Part shown: in pieces, positions 49,312 to 61,775 of the stretch | How positions within the stretch are numbered: position 1 is the first letter of the stretch | How the letters are laid out: every line of letters begins with the position of its first letter | NCBI RefSeq assembly: GCF_000196515.1 | Contig: NC_014248.1 | Span: forward strand, 5,290,701 to 5,354,700 | Origin: 'Nostoc azollae' 0708 | GTDB lineage: Bacteria; Cyanobacteriota; Cyanobacteriia; Cyanobacteriales; Nostocaceae | Direction of reading: 5' to 3' | Length of the DNA: 64,000 nucleotides | Notes under the pieces: model-generated | What the model was told of the DNA's origin: nothing | Database searches by the model: none | What the model saw: only the letters and a program-made list of their open reading frames with translations | Made by a program: the position numbers and the translations under genes

Positions 49312-51189
49312 TTATTCCACGGTCACCGACTTCGCTAAATTCCTTGGCTGATCCACATCCAAACCCCGCCGCGCTGCAATATGATAAGCTAACAATTGCA
49401 GAGGTATAACCGTGAGAATTGGTGAAAGAATTTCCTCAACTTCCCCAACAGGAATTAAATCATTAAAGATTTCTGCTGCTTCCCCATCATTAACAGAAGT
49501 CACCCCAATTAACCGCGAGTCTCTAGCTTTGGCTTCTTGGGCATTGGAAATCACCTTTTCATATACACTACCAGGCATTGCGATCGCAACTACAGGAACT
49601 TTCACATCTAATAGAGCGATCGGACCATGTTTCATCTCTCCCGCTGGATACCCTTCAGCGTGAATATAGCTAATTTCTTTTAATTTCAAAGCCCCTTCTA
49701 AAGCAATCGGGAAATTAATTCCTCTTCCTAGAAAAATGAAATCTTTAGTTTCTGCAAAATCATGAACCAACTGCTCAATATATCTTTCTTGGGTTTCTAA
49801 AATCGCCTCAATTTTTGTAGGTAACTGACGCAAACCTGCGATGATTTCTATTAACCTTTCAGCCGTAATTGTTTGCCGACGATGAGCCAAATCTAAAGCC
49901 AAACCATAAAACGCCATCAACTGGGCAATAAAAGTCTTTGTCGCAGCTACACCAATCTCAATACCCCCATGAGTATTAATAATACTACCTACCATCTGCC
50001 CCAAAGTGCTTTCTGGGCGGTTGGTAATACCCAATAATCGGGCTTGATACTTAGCTTCTTTTCCCTGTCTGCGTTCCTTTTCCATAGATAAAGCTACTAA
50101 AGTATCCGCAGTCTCACCCGATTGTGTGACACCAATAGTTAAAGTATTAGCCGTCATAGGTGATGGTGCATAGCGGAACTCAGAAGCATACTGCACTTGA
50201 GTAGGAATTTCTGCCAACTGCTCTAACAAATATTTACCCACTAAAGCTGCGTGCCAACTTGTCCCACAAGCAACAATTTGAATTTGTTCCAAATCTGCGT
50301 AAAATTCCTCTGGTAAACCCAGCGTCATAGGTTTTTCAGCACTAGCAGGAAAATATGCCTCTAAACAAGCCCTCACTACCCCCGATTGCTCATAAATTTC
50401 CTTGAGCATAAAATGTTTGAATCCCTGCTTTTCCACCATGATGGGATTCCAGTTCAGGGTACGGGGATGCTTTTTCAAGCGATGTCCTGCAAAGTTATAG
50501 ACCTCAACCCCTAAAGGAGTCAAACGAGCAATTTCACCCTTTTCTAAAGGCAATACAGCGCGGGTGTAGGGAACAATGGCCGGAGTATCGGAAGCACAGA
50601 AAAACTCACCTTGGCCAAAACCAATTACTAAAGGAGCTTGTTGGCGAACTACAATCAATTCATCTGGGTAATCTGCACAAATAGCCGCAACAGCAAAAGC
50701 CCCCTCTAGCTTACTCACCGCTTCCCGAACAGCCTCTAGAAACATAGAAGCAGAGACAGTATTTTCAGAAATATGCTTTAAACATTCAGCGATCAAATGT
50801 GGAATGACTTCTGTATCTGTTTCAGAACTAAACTCATGTCCTAAGCCCTTCAGGTGTTCCCGTAACTCACGATAATTCTCAATAATCCCATTCTGCACGA
50901 CGGCTATCCGCAGCGCCGTATCCATGTGTGGATGAGCGTTATATTCTTCTGGTTTACCATGAGTTGCCCAACGAGTGTGACCAATCCCAATTTGAGCAGG
51001 AGTTTCGACTTGTTCGAGTTTAGAACGCAAATTCAGCAGTTTGCCCTTAGCCCGCACACAATGAACGTCACCTTCCCAAATCGTGGCAATTCCTGCCGAA
51101 TCATAACCTCTATATTCTAACTTTTCCAATCCAGCCAGTAAAATATCTGTCGCCGCTTGAGTGCCTATATAGCCAACTATTCCGCACAT
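49312..51189 (-). CDS. glmS: glutamine-fructose-6-phosphate aminotransferase (isomerizing)
   Basis: The 625-residue enzyme makes glucosamine-6-phosphate, the entry to peptidoglycan and amino-sugar synthesis. The N-terminal nucleophile Cys follows Met (MCGIVGYIG), with EYRGYDSAGI and GHTRWATHG of the glutaminase domain. The two SIS domains have GVTQSGETADTLVALSM and EGALKLKEISYIHAEGYPAG, and it ends NLAKSVTVE. All key parts are present. psaC lies upstream in the same direction, the usual Nostocales order. Confidence 0.95.
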   Translation of the reverse strand: MCGIVGYIGTQAATDILLAGLEKLEYRGYDSAGIATIWEGDVHCVRAKGKLLNLRSKLEQVETPAQIGIGHTRWATHGKPEEYNAHPHMDTALRIAVVQNGIIENYRELREHLKGLGHEFSSETDTEVIPHLIAECLKHISENTVSASMFLEAVREAVSKLEGAFAVAAICADYPDELIVVRQQAPLVIGFGQGEFFCASDTPAIVPYTRAVLPLEKGEIARLTPLGVEVYNFAGHRLKKHPRTLNWNPIMVEKQGFKHFMLKEIYEQSGVVRACLEAYFPASAEKPMTLGLPEEFYADLEQIQIVACGTSWHAALVGKYLLEQLAEIPTQVQYASEFRYAPSPMTANTLTIGVTQSGETADTLVALSMEKERRQGKEAKYQARLLGITNRPESTLGQMVGSIINTHGGIEIGVAATKTFIAQLMAFYGLALDLAHRRQTITAERLIEIIAGLRQLPTKIEAILETQERYIEQLVHDFAETKDFIFLGRGINFPIALEGALKLKEISYIHAEGYPAGEMKHGPIALLDVKVPVVAIAMPGSVYEKVISNAQEAKARDSRLIGVTSVNDGEAAEIFNDLIPVGEVEEILSPILTVIPLQLLAYHIAARRGLDVDQPRNLAKSVTVE

Positions 51190-51501
51190 TGTTTACACTA
51201 CTCCGGTTATCAGTTATCAATTAACAGTTATCAGTTAGTTGTATTTAACAGTTATATTTGGTTTCATTACCCTACTATTGGCTTGACAACTGTTAACAAT
51301 TTGCTGTTCCTGGAAATTAATTAAGTATAGTTGTCAGCATAAACGGCTGATTATAGCAAATAAAAAGGAGCAAGTTGCTCCTTTGACCACTCGGTTTTGT
51401 TATAGATTTTGGTTGACCAAGACTAAAACAACAAGTTTCTTGGGCAGAAATGGCTGCTGCCAAAGCTTAAAGACATTTTCTATGGAGATAATTCAAAAGT
51501 G

Positions 51502-51592
51502 TTACAGCAGATTGCAGATCAATGAAGTACAGTATCTAAATTGAAACCTAGACAGTAGGAAAGTTTTACTCCTGACTCCTGATTCCTGCTGT
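51502..51592. repeat. dispersed ~90-bp repeat, copy 2
   Basis: It matches 12212-12297 with few differences and one short insertion (gattcc). See copy 1. Confidence 0.75.
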
Positions 51593-51600
51593 TAGTGCTG

Positions 51601-51651
51601 AGTGCTGAGAGAAGAATCAAGTTGTTTCTCCCTAGCTCAGTTCTCAGCACT
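51601..51651 (-). terminator. stem-loop downstream of psaC
   Basis: A perfect 10-bp inverted repeat (agtgctgaga / tctcagcact) lies 32 bases past the psaC stop. The 31-base loop and lack of a T tract make it an RNA 3' stabiliser as likely as a terminator. Confidence 0.45.
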
Positions 51652-51682
51652 ATGTTACCGAGTATTTTAATATCTCAGTGTG

Positions 51683-52435
<753 letters not shown>

Positions 52436-54331
52436 CTAATGAGGCACAGCTAACCTTTGGCCTTTTACCTGAACCTGTGTATTTTCTTCAACAATTTTGC
52501 GGAATAAATCACCATCAATAGTTTCTTGTTCTGCTAATAAATCAACTAAACGTTCTAAAATTATGCGGTTTTCTTGGAGAATTCCTTTGGCTTTGATGTA
52601 ACAACTGCTAATAATTCCCCGGACTTGAGAATCAATTCTAGAAGAAATTTCTTCAGAATATTCTGATTTATTCCCCCAGTCACGCCCCAAGAATACTTCT
52701 CCTTGTTGAGTTTCCAAGGACAACGGACCTAAGTCAGACATCCCAAATCGCGTTACCATTTGTCGTGCCATATTTGTCACTTGTTCCAAGTCATTTCCAG
52801 CACCTGTTGTGACTTCTGCTTTACCAAAAACAATTTCCTCAGCAGCACGACCGCCTAAAGCTGCCATAATCCGCGCTAGGATTTGGGAACGAGAAATTAA
52901 TCCTTGTTCTTCATTGGGTGTAAACCAAGTTAAACCTAATGCTTGTCCTCTGGGAATTAGGGTAACTTTTTGTACTGGGTCATGGTCTTTAATTAAAGTT
53001 CCCACTAAAGCGTGTCCCACTTCATGGTAGGCGATTAAACGTTTGTTTTTGCTATCTACTAAAGCTGCACCTTCCATCCCAGCTACTACTCTGTCTACTG
53101 CATCATCAATTTCTAGGATGGTAATTGTGTCTTTGCGTCTTCTAGCAGTGAGAATGGCTGCTTCGTTGAGGAGGTTGGCTAAATCTGCACCTGTAAAGCC
53201 AGGTGTGCGACGGGCGATGGCATCTAAGGATACACTAGGATCTAATTTCTTATTGCGGGAATGGACTTCTAAAATTTCCAAACGTCCTTTAATGTCCGGT
53301 GCATCAACTGTCACCTGTCTATCAAAACGACCAGGACGCAACAATGCAGAGTCTAAAACATCAGGACGGTTGGTAGCAGCAATAATAATAATCCCTGTGT
53401 TACCTTCAAAACCATCCATTTCTGTTAATAGTTGGTTTAAGGTTTGTTCTCTCTCATCGTTACCACCACCAATACCTGCACCCCGTTGTCTACCTACTGC
53501 GTCAATTTCATCAATAAAGATGATACAGGGAGCGTTATCTTTAGCTTTCTTGAACAAGTCGCGGACACGGGAAGCACCCACACCGACAAACATTTCTACA
53601 AATTCAGAACCAGAGATTGAGAAAAATGGTACACCAGCTTCCCCTGCGATCGCCTTAGCTAGTAAAGTTTTACCAGTGCCTGGAGGTCCAACTAACAGTA
53701 CACCTTTAGGAATACGAGCGCCCACAGCAGTAAATTTTTCTGGCTGTTTGAGGAAAGTTACAACTTCCTGTAATTCTTCCTTTGCTTCCTCAATTCCAGC
53801 TACATCGTCAAATTTCACTCCAGTTTTCGCTTCCATTTGGAATCGAGCGCGAGATTTACCGAAATTCATTGCTTGGTTAGAACCATTAGTAGAACGACGC
53901 AGGAACAACAGCATTAAAGCTACCAGTGGCAAAATCCACATCATATTAATTAATAGCCCTACAGCAGCCCTGCTGTTAGCGGAGGAAACCTGACCGAATT
54001 CAACGTTTTTTTCCTTGAGTTTATTGATTAACTCCGTATTTTGTTCTAAAAGTCTTACTGGTATAGGTGGTGCATCTGGCTTTTGATCCGCCAAATAAAC
54101 CTTAGCTATTTGTTCAGTTTCATCAAGTTCTACTTTTCTCACTTCCCCTTGCTCAGTTTTTTGGAGTAATTCCCCATAAGATAAAGAGTTACGCTCTACT
54201 TTTTGAGCCAAGACGGGACTACCACCAAAAATTCCTGGCAGAATCATCATAGTAGCTGCTAATGCCCCAGTCCAAGGAATTCGCTTTGTTTGAAGCTGTT
54301 TTCTCAATGCCTTCTTACCAAGATTTGTCAT
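52436..54331 (-). CDS. ftsH: ATP-dependent zinc metalloprotease FtsH
   Basis: The 631-residue thylakoid/plasma membrane protease has two spans ([34 protein letters not shown]), Walker [20 protein letters not shown], Walker [13 protein letters not shown], the second region of homology with arginine fingers (RPGRFDRQV), and the zinc motif HEVGH with Val in place of the usual Ala. FtsH removes damaged photosystem II D1 and other membrane proteins. Four paralogues are normal in cyanobacteria; which one this is cannot be told surely here, though it is closest to the FtsH2/FtsH8-like type by memory. The frame is intact. Confidence 0.94.
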   Translation of the reverse strand: MTNLGKKALRKQLQTKRIPWTGALAATMMILPGIFGGSPVLAQKVERNSLSYGELLQKTEQGEVRKVELDETEQIAKVYLADQKPDAPPIPVRLLEQNTELINKLKEKNVEFGQVSSANSRAAVGLLINMMWILPLVALMLLFLRRSTNGSNQAMNFGKSRARFQMEAKTGVKFDDVAGIEEAKEELQEVVTFLKQPEKFTAVGARIPKGVLLVGPPGTGKTLLAKAIAGEAGVPFFSISGSEFVEMFVGVGASRVRDLFKKAKDNAPCIIFIDEIDAVGRQRGAGIGGGNDEREQTLNQLLTEMDGFEGNTGIIIIAATNRPDVLDSALLRPGRFDRQVTVDAPDIKGRLEILEVHSRNKKLDPSVSLDAIARRTPGFTGADLANLLNEAAILTARRRKDTITILEIDDAVDRVVAGMEGAALVDSKNKRLIAYHEVGHALVGTLIKDHDPVQKVTLIPRGQALGLTWFTPNEEQGLISRSQILARIMAALGGRAAEEIVFGKAEVTTGAGNDLEQVTNMARQMVTRFGMSDLGPLSLETQQGEVFLGRDWGNKSEYSEEISSRIDSQVRGIISSCYIKAKGILQENRIILERLVDLLAEQETIDGDLFRKIVEENTQVQVKGQRLAVPH

Positions 54332-54775
54332 AAAATTTACCCTTTTTCTTTTGGCATAAGCTGATTTTTGGTTTTATGCCTATTCTTCTAGCAGAAATAG
54401 CAATAACTGGAAATTACAGTTTTCTCATCTAGTCTAACTTCGAGATATCGGGAATTGGTGAATGATGTTCAGAAAAGATGATGACCCAGGGCTAGAGGAA
54501 AATGGATGAATCAGTACCTGAGAAAAATTAAAAAATTAATTATACATTTTGCCACAAAATAGAAATCCCTATAATCTTGTTCTGTTCCCTGTTCCCTTAC
54601 CGAAATGTGCAATTTATTTGGCATGACTACTTATTAATATCGCCTTTTCTCTGTCAACTTTTGGTTTGTTCCATGCTCCCCCAAAAGGAGTTTGACAAAT
54701 AACAAAATTCCTCATTAAAATAATCATAATCGTAATGACTCCGCCTTTTAAGAATTCTAGTTTTGTGGGTGAACT
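54332..54775. other. intergenic region between divergent genes
   Basis: No gene is seen. It should hold divergent promoters for ftsH and the reductase gene; no boxes are assigned. Confidence 0.4.
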
Positions 54776-55321
54776 ATGGTAAAAATTGTTGGTATTGGTG
54801 GTAGTTTAAGACCCGGCTCATATACCCAGCTAGGGTTACAAGTAGCAGCACAACGAGTAGCGGCTTTAGGTACAGAGGTGGAAATTCTGGATTTACGGCA
54901 AATGCAGCTACCATTCTGCACAGGTGCTAAAGAATACCCAGAATATCCAGATGTACAACGGTTGCGCGATACTGTTGGCAATTCTGACGGCTTAATTTTA
55001 GCCACACCAGAATATCATGGGGGAGTTAGCGGTGTGATCAAAAATACTTTAGACTTAATGAGTTTTGATCAACTATCAGGGAAAGTGATAGGATTGGTTA
55101 GTATTTTAGGTGGTCAATCTAATAGTAATGCTCTCAATGACCTGCGAATCATTATGAGATGGGTGCATGGTTGGGTAATTCCCGAACAGATTGCTATTGG
55201 ACAAGCTTATAGTGCTTTCAGTCCAGAAGGTAAACTGCTGGATGAAAAATTATCTCAAAGATTTGATCAGTTTGCTCAAAGCTTGGTAGATAATACTCGT
55301 AAGTTGCGCGAAGTTAATTAG
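54776..55321 (+). CDS. NADPH-dependent FMN reductase family protein
   Basis: The 181-residue flavodoxin-like protein has the FMN phosphate loop GIGGSLRPGSYTQLGLQVA and the ring-binding ATPEYHGGVSGVIKNTLDL, then GLVSILGGQSNSNALNDLRI. It reduces FMN, quinones or metal-type substrates with NAD(P)H; the cellular role is open. The start MVKIVGIGGSLRPGS is canonical. It is intact and stands alone. Confidence 0.9.
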   Translation: MVKIVGIGGSLRPGSYTQLGLQVAAQRVAALGTEVEILDLRQMQLPFCTGAKEYPEYPDVQRLRDTVGNSDGLILATPEYHGGVSGVIKNTLDLMSFDQLSGKVIGLVSILGGQSNSNALNDLRIIMRWVHGWVIPEQIAIGQAYSAFSPEGKLLDEKLSQRFDQFAQSLVDNTRKLREVN

Positions 55322-55576
55322 AAATAGGGAAGCAGGGGAGGATATTTACTGCCTATTCTCCCTGTATAATTTTTACGACAATCCCTTAATGGATAGATTT
55401 AAAAAATATGACTAGAGGTATATTATTAATAATAATACAGTATGGTTTTTATGGTTAGGTTCAGCCTTAACTTTGCTACGAACCAAGCTGGTAGGTATAA
55501 GTCAAATTTTAGCTTTTTGCAGTTTTTTAATTGCCTTATTAGGGTTTATTGGTTAGATACTTGGAGTCAGAAATGA

Positions 55577-56470
55577 TTTATAAAGTAAATGTTGAGGAGA
55601 CAAGAGGAAGTAGCATAATTCTAGTCATAAGAGCATATATAGCCCCTTCCCTCATTTGTGTTAAACGCTCATAATCCTTGCTTAGACGAGGATATTGGTT
55701 AAACCACCCAAATGTTCTTTCTACTACCCAGGGTTGTGGTAAAACTTTAAATTCTTGCTCAGTAGGTCCTATGACTTCAACATGAGCTTGAATCATGAAC
55801 CAAACTGCAAGTGCAAATTTATCACCGTCATAACCGGAATCAACCCATAAAACTTGGACTTTTTCCAATAATTCTGTGGGTTCATCTAGCAGTTCCATTA
55901 GTGCATAGGCAGCAAGTATTCGTTCTGGGGCATTCGCTTCACTAACAACAAGTTTCAACACAAGTCCCAGGCTATCAACTAAAGTATGCCCCTTTCTTCC
56001 TTTTACCTTTTTACATCCGTCAAAACCATACACATCCCCTTTTTTTGGTCAGTGTTGACCGACTGACTGTCTGCAGCGAGCGCGGTAGGTTGTGTTGATT
56101 TACCTAATTTCGAGCGAACTTGACCACCCAATGTATGGTTGAATTTTTCCCAAACCCCCTGGCCCTGCCATTTACTGTAATAGCTATATACCGTTGACCT
56201 TGGCGGGAAGTCACCTGGAAGCATATTCCATTGACATCCAGTTTTCAAATGATAATAGATGGCATTACATATTTCACCTATATCTGTTGTGGGTGGATGC
56301 CCTCCTTCTTTGGCTGGTGGAATCAATGGGGCCAGGATTTACCACTCCATATCAGTTAAGTCTGTGGGGTAAGACTTTCGTGCCATGATTAGCTATGTAA
56401 ATACACTATATCTGATGTATCCTATCCTTCCAACATTCCTTTTCTACTCCCCTTTACATTTACTTTATTA
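55577..56470 (-). mobile_element. IS5-family element, copy 2
   Basis: Two frames (56326-56003 and 56033-55578) encode the same transposase as copy 1, joined by the same A AAA AAG slippery heptamer. Here the C-terminal part is open to ...LLPLVSSTFTL, so this copy looks complete. The ends share TWATAAAGTAAATGT: left ttataaagtaaatgtt from 55577, and its inverted partner acatttactttattaa to about 56470. It sits inside the sensor kinase gene between GVRN and SFYQI. Confidence 0.88.
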
Positions 56471-57751
56471 ATAGCTTCTTAGGTCTTTTTATCAAATTAC
56501 ACCGTTGACTAATATGGCAGTGCATACCAGTATTTTGTTTCTGTTACTAGGGTTAGGAGTTTTATTTGCTGATCCAGAAAAGGTTGGATACAAGAAGTGA
56601 TGAGTCCTGATCTTGGTGGAATTCTTGCCGGCAATCTCTTGCCTTTGGTGATTGGTATTCCGATTGTAACTTCAGGATTATTTTTGTCGGCATAGCGAAC
56701 TAATACTATTTCTGTTGAGACGGGATTGATTGTTCAATCTATTATCAATATCGTTTTTTTAGGTGGAATTGTATGGTGGAATGCAAGATATTTAAATGCT
56801 ACTGACCAAAATGCCTTCCAGTACAGTAAAGTTTCTTTACTGTCCCTTGGTAGAAAGTACTGAGACAAGTGATTCGGAATACCGATGCTGTAAGTAGCAA
56901 AATTTACTACTGTTCAGGAAAGTTGGGACGCTTTTACTGCTCAGACTTTTACAGAATACCAGGGCTTGAACTGGCAATATGCTCTTCATCCTGATCATAG
57001 AGAACGAACAATACAAGTTTGGTTACAGGCAATCGCAAAAAATTGTTTATATGAAAATGAATGTTGTATTTCTGACTCAAACGGAGAATACCACTGTTTT
57101 TGGGTGTGGGCTTTACCCGTTCTCGAAACAGACGGTTCTTGTCGCCCCCTCAAGGGTGGGAGCTTGTACAAATATTACTGCTCGCAAACAAACTGAACTG
57201 GAAATTCGCCAACTTCATGAACAACTAGAGGAAAGAGTACAACAATGCACTGCTGAACTCATTGTAGCTAACAAAGAATTAGAAGGGTTTTCTTACTCGG
57301 TTTCTGATGACCTCCGCGCTCCTTTACGCAATATTGATGGATTTAGTCAGACATTGCTAGAACATTATCAAGATCAATTAGATGAGCGAGGTAAACACTA
57401 TCTAACTCGGACTCGGGCTGAAACTCAACGCATGGGTGAACTAATTGACAATTTGCTGCAACTTTCACGAGTCACCCGCACTCCGATGCGATATGATCAA
57501 GTTAATATTTAGTGCGATCACTCAAGAAATTGCTCAACAACTGAGTGAAAACGAACCAGAAAGGCAGGTACAGTGGCTGATTTCTCCTCATCTCATTGTT
57601 TCGGGTGATGCTCAACTTTTACGCATTGTGATGGAGAACTTACTCAATAATGCTTGGAAGTTGACATCTACTAAAATACAGGAAAAAATTGAATTGAGTT
57701 GTATTTTTTTATAACACAATAATCATTCACGTTTAACCTATAGAAATCATA

Positions 57752-58869
57752 TTTGATTTTTGAAAGAGACTAAGAGATAATACTGGGAAACTGTCTTATC
57801 TAATAGCTAACAATGACCAACCAGGAGCTACAATCTAAAATTGCAGAACTACAAGAATTTATAGATGAGCGTCCAGATGCAAGGGAAGTAAGAAAAGCAT
57901 TGGCAGTGAAGCTGGTTTATCAAAGCTACAAGTATGAGGAAATTCAAACAATTTTAGATGTTTCAGTTGGTTCAATAACAACATGGAAACAAGCCTATGA
58001 GAAAGATAGAATTTTAGGACTGCGCCTGAAACACAAAGGGAGAAAAAGCCACTTGAATACTCAACAAAGAGAAGAAGTACTGGCTTGGTTACAAACGAAG
58101 GAATGTTGGAAGCTTGGCGAAATTGAGTATAAATTGGCTTTTGAATATGATGTACTTTATGAATCAAAACGTAGTTATTATGACTTGTTTGATGCGGCAG
58201 GAATTAGTTAGAAGAAAACATCTTCAGGAAATCCAAAAGCTAATGAAGAAGCAGTTGCCGCAAAAAAAAGAGATTTCATCATTGTTGGCGACCTGCCGAG
58301 AAGATATAGAAGCTGGGCTATTGAGAGTTTTGCTATTAGATGAGTGTCATTTACTTTGGGGAGATAGTATTGGATATGTTTGGGGTAGAACTGACCAAGA
58401 AATAAGCATTCCAATTAGTATTAGTAACGAACGAGATAAACAAACTTATTATGGAGCAGTTGACTATTTAGGTAAAAATTTATTGTTGAAAACCTATGAT
58501 ACAGCTAACTCAAAAAATACTATTGATTATCTCAGCTATTTACTAGAAGAGTCACCTAACCAACAATTACTTATTTTTTGGGATGGAGCTAGTTATCATC
58601 GTTCAAAAGAAATTCAAAATTTTTTAGCATCTATTAACCAAGGTTTACCTTTAGAGCAATGGAAAATTTATTGCGTCCGCTTTGCTTCTAACTGTCCCTC
58701 TCAAAACCCCATAGAAGATGTTTGGTTGCAAGGGAAAACTTGGCTGCGACGTTTTTGTGCTTTAATCCCAACATTTTCTCATCTTAAGTGGATGTTTGAG
58801 TGGTTCATTCAAAACACTACCTTTGATTTTCCGTCTCTCCAGATGTACGGAGCATTTTCATAAATCAAA
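57752..58869 (+). mobile_element. IS630-family element in the sensor kinase gene
   Basis: The transposase is in two frames: 57813-58211 with the helix-turn-helix part (YKYEEIQTILDVSVGSITTW) and a second to 58863 with the DDE parts RVLLLDECHLLWGD, LLIFWDGASYHRS and CPSQNPIEDVWLQGK. The first frame ends at TAG where Trp is expected (AGIS-W-KK), and an A8 run at about 58261-58268 marks the frame change. The ends are tttgattt(t/a)tgaaa inverted repeats flanked by TA at 57750-57751 and 58870-58871, the TA duplication expected of this family. Confidence 0.88.
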
Positions 58870-59091
58870 TACTAGTCCTATACATGATCACAGACAATGG
58901 AGTCGGGTTTGCTAAAGCTTATGTCAACAAACTATTTCAAGCATTTCAACGTCTCGATACCGTTGAAGAATTTCCAGGAACAGCTATTGGTTTAGGGACT
59001 GTGCAAAGAATTGTTCGTCGTCATGGTGGTGATGTGTGGGCAAATGGAGTGATTGGAGAAAGAGCAACTTTTTATTTCACCCTATAGACTA

Positions 59092-59259
59092 CACCTCTTG
59101 CAGAATTAATTTTATGTTATAATGGGCAATTGTCTTTGTTTTAGCCAAAAGTTAGAGTTACACGGTTATGTTTGAATTAGCGAGCCCAAAGAACACCAAA
59201 AATACATCAATAAAATCTAAAACTCTCTATCATACCACATAAAAATTTTGCAATAGGTC
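59092..59259 (-). mobile_element. MITE, copy 2 (168 bp)
   Basis: The sequence is the inverted, nearly identical copy of the element at 27947-28118. Ends CACCTCTTGCAGAATT and the complement of GACCTATTGCAAAATT are flanked by TA (59090-59091 and 59260-59261). It begins 3 bases after the stop of the sensor kinase remnant. Confidence 0.82.
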
Positions 59260-59261
59260 TA

Positions 59262-59849
59262 GTGAGTTTTTATCTTACAAGAAGGGCAATGGTTTTTGAA
59301 GAAGAATTCATAAATGATCATCAACCTATGGGGAATCTAAAACCAGCCATGATTATTCGCGCCAAAGCTACGCTGTAAAGAATACTAAATTATAAGCTGG
59401 GTGTATTAAAGCCGGTTATTGATTTTTCCATCATCCAGAATTAATTCTGAATTTTTTGTTGATAAACTATTTGTTTTTAAAGTAGTCTGGCTTAGACATA
59501 TACAACCCACATTCGGCACCATAAAGTGCCACAGAGAGAAATTACGGAGAGAAAAAATCCAAGGGAGCATAAAAAGAAACATATGCAGTGAAAAAAGGCA
59601 TTGGAGAAACAGTAAAGCACCAAAAATAGCATCAAAAGCTGTTCTCAATAAGGAGCAATAAGAAAGAACACCGCCCAGAGGAGTCAACAGATAAATGAAG
59701 ATATTCAAGAGATAAATCATAACTTAGACTAATAGATTGAAGTGAAAAAAGAAATTATGGACATAGTAAAATAGAGCTATAAATCAACGACATTAGGTTA
59801 TTTTCTGATAGAAATTAAATTAATAGAGATAAATTAATAGAGAGAAAAA
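59262..59849. other. region without an assignable gene
   Basis: A minus frame of 104 codons at 59720-59406 is hydrophobic (AFDAIFGALLFLQCLFSLHM; FLFMLPWIFSLRNFSLWHFM) and overlaps a plus frame rich in Lys/Arg. I cannot tell whether either is real. The short atagagataaattaatagag direct repeats at about 59815-59845 border the IS1634 relic. Confidence 0.3.
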
Positions 59850-61739
59850 TTAGGTAAGTAATTGATAGTAGGGAAAACAATGCTCTGGTAAAGGATTCAC
59901 AATTAAATCTCTCTCTTGAGTCCAGTAATAGATGTGTTTTTCTTGGTTAAGTGTAACTAAATGAATAGACTGAAAGCATTGAAAAATCCAGCGTAAAGTG
60001 GGGCGGTCAGTTGGTTTGCCCAATTGATTTTTTACTGTTGATTTAGACTCTTTCAAAGGGGTTCTAATTTGTCGTTGCCCTAAAGTATAAACCAGCAGAT
60101 ATAAACCCATAATCATTCCCAGGGACTCTATTCTCTCTGGACTTTTTAGGAAAATACTGTCTGCAAAAATAATGGATCTTTGAGAAAAGCAAACCCTCTC
60201 TGGCAAGACTGTTGAGCTTTATATTCACTCAAGATGGAGTCATGGGTAAGTTCATTGGAATCCAAAAGGTTTGTACCAATAATAAAAGGCCCTGCCCTCA
60301 GGAATTCTGTATTAATTTTACTTTTATTCTGGGAGACTGTAGCTGATATTTCAGAGGATATCTCTCCTGAACTATCTTTTTTCTTAGATTCGATTTGAGT
60401 AACTTTACTCTGGTTAATTTGGTGATATTTGAATTGTTTGAATAGGTTAGATAACCCCTTGATAGCATCAGCTTCACAAGCAAATTTTTCTGGTGATAAT
60501 TTTTTCAAATCTTGCACAGCTTTTGATTGTGCCTTGGTAATTTTTTGTGAGAGTTTACCCAGGTCTGATTCTCTTCTTTCTTGACTTTGCACTACTAACC
60601 ATCTTTGTTCTATTCCTGGATAATTTACTGTTTTTGAAGCTAGTTTATATCCGGGTAAGTTACTATCAACAAATTCTGGTTCTGGTAATGTTGATATTAA
60701 TCATTGTGCTGATTCTACGCTTAATGGTACTGGACATAACCAGCTTAAATATGACATCATTCATCATTTTTAGACTTGATTCTGTATATAAGGCCCAGTC
60801 TGCTACTATGAGACTGTTAACTTTTAGTTAACTTTTAATTGTTTTTGGTACTCTACTGCTATTTTACCAAAGCATGATGAATCTGCTTGGTTTCCCGATG
60901 CTAGTTTTAAAAATATATATTGGTATGTCTCCATCTCCTGAACATATCATTTCTATGATGAACTGTTTTAACTCCGGTCTATGGTCACCAGAATAACCGT
61001 AGGTGATGGTTATTTCTTTTGGTGATTTTACTGCTAATTCTTCTATTTCTTGATTATTTCCTACTTTTTGACTCTCAAATATTACTTCTGGTAAGCTGGT
61101 ATTATATTGCCAATGTATGTGCATTTATGATGAGTCTAGATGCCCTGCTCATAGGGATACTCCAAATTTTGGGGCTGCTTTTAAGGCGACAACAAAAAAT
61201 ATTCTATCCAATCCTTTTATAAATAGTTTATCCATGACTCTCCCCAGTTTATCGTCCTTGAGATGTTCTGGTTTTACTCCTGCTCCTATTAGATGGTCAC
61301 AGGGGATTGTTTCAAAATCTTGGGGAAACATATATAAGGGTTTTTATACAAATCCTAACCCGTTGATTATCATGGGTTTTACTACATGACCCGGACTTAC
61401 TTTCTCTCCAATTTCAAGGATTATTTCTACTACTCCTATGGCGTCTATTATTCCTGCTACTATGCCTAAATGGTCTAGGTTTTGAATTTCCATTTTTTGA
61501 AGCTTTGATTTCACAAAAGAATTATCCACAACTCCTGTTGTGATTCAATCATTTCTTCTTCTGTTCTAATTTAATTTTTAAATCATTAAATTTTCTTTTC
61601 TTTTATCTTCTTTACAAAACTTTATTCTCTCACTCTATTGCCATTTTAATGATACTATTCTCATTAAGCCTTTTCTTCCTTGCAGGAGCTTTAGTTCTGC
61701 TGTACTACTATCTGTGACAGTTAGGGTGCGGAAGGTGGG
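59850..61739 (-). mobile_element. IS1634-type element, copy b, degenerate
   Basis: From 61529 the DUF4277 transposase is readable in pieces: NLDHLGIVAGIIDAIGVVEI; DHLIGAGVKPEHLKDDKLGR and VMDKLFIKGLDRIFF; TITYGYSGDHRPELKQFIIE (first DDE part); and the C-terminal VKNQLGKPTDRPTLRWIFQC. At least five stops or shifts intervene. The 5' end and its upstream region match copies a and c and end in GTGCGGAAGGTGGG at 61739. The downstream terminus was not found. Confidence 0.82.
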
Positions 61740-61775
61740 ATGGATGCCTGAATAAATTCTTCCCCCGAAGTATTC

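Larger units (their letters stand above)
51190..51682. other. psaC-glmS spacer with repeats and hairpins
   Basis: This 490-base spacer holds tandem tatcagttatcaatt-type units (about 51203-51240), a hairpin aaggagcaagttgctcctt (51367-51385), the dispersed 90-bp repeat copy 2 (51502-51592) and the psaC terminator-like stem. No gene is seen. Confidence 0.6.
55441..59087 (+). pseudogene. large PAS-type sensor histidine kinase, split by IS5 and IS630
   Basis: Joining pieces across the insertions gives one gene. N-terminal membrane region: WLGSALTLLRTKLVGISQIL at 55449-55560. After IS5: YQITPLTNMAVHTSILFLLL from 56488, PDLGGILAGNLLPLVIGIPI and GLIVQSIINIVFLGGIVWWN. Then a PAS domain (HPDHRERTIQVWLQAIAKNC, frame 2), a coiled coil and H box in frame 0 (ELEGFSYSVSDDLRAPLRNI, with Asp where His is usual), and an N box in frame 1 (MENLLNNAWKLTS). 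After IS630 the G box follows: [20 protein letters not shown] and [13 protein letters not shown], ending at 59087. Several frameshifts and stops are added. The signal it sensed is unknown. Confidence 0.88.

Noticed and set aside
53043..53993. A 316-codon ORF opposite ftsH
   Set aside because: It lies wholly inside the intact ftsH gene on the other strand and has Ser/Pro-rich antisense composition.
59406..59720. A 104-codon hydrophobic ORF as a membrane protein gene
   Set aside because: It overlaps a Lys/Arg-rich antisense frame, has no ribosome site I trust and lies in IS-rich debris.
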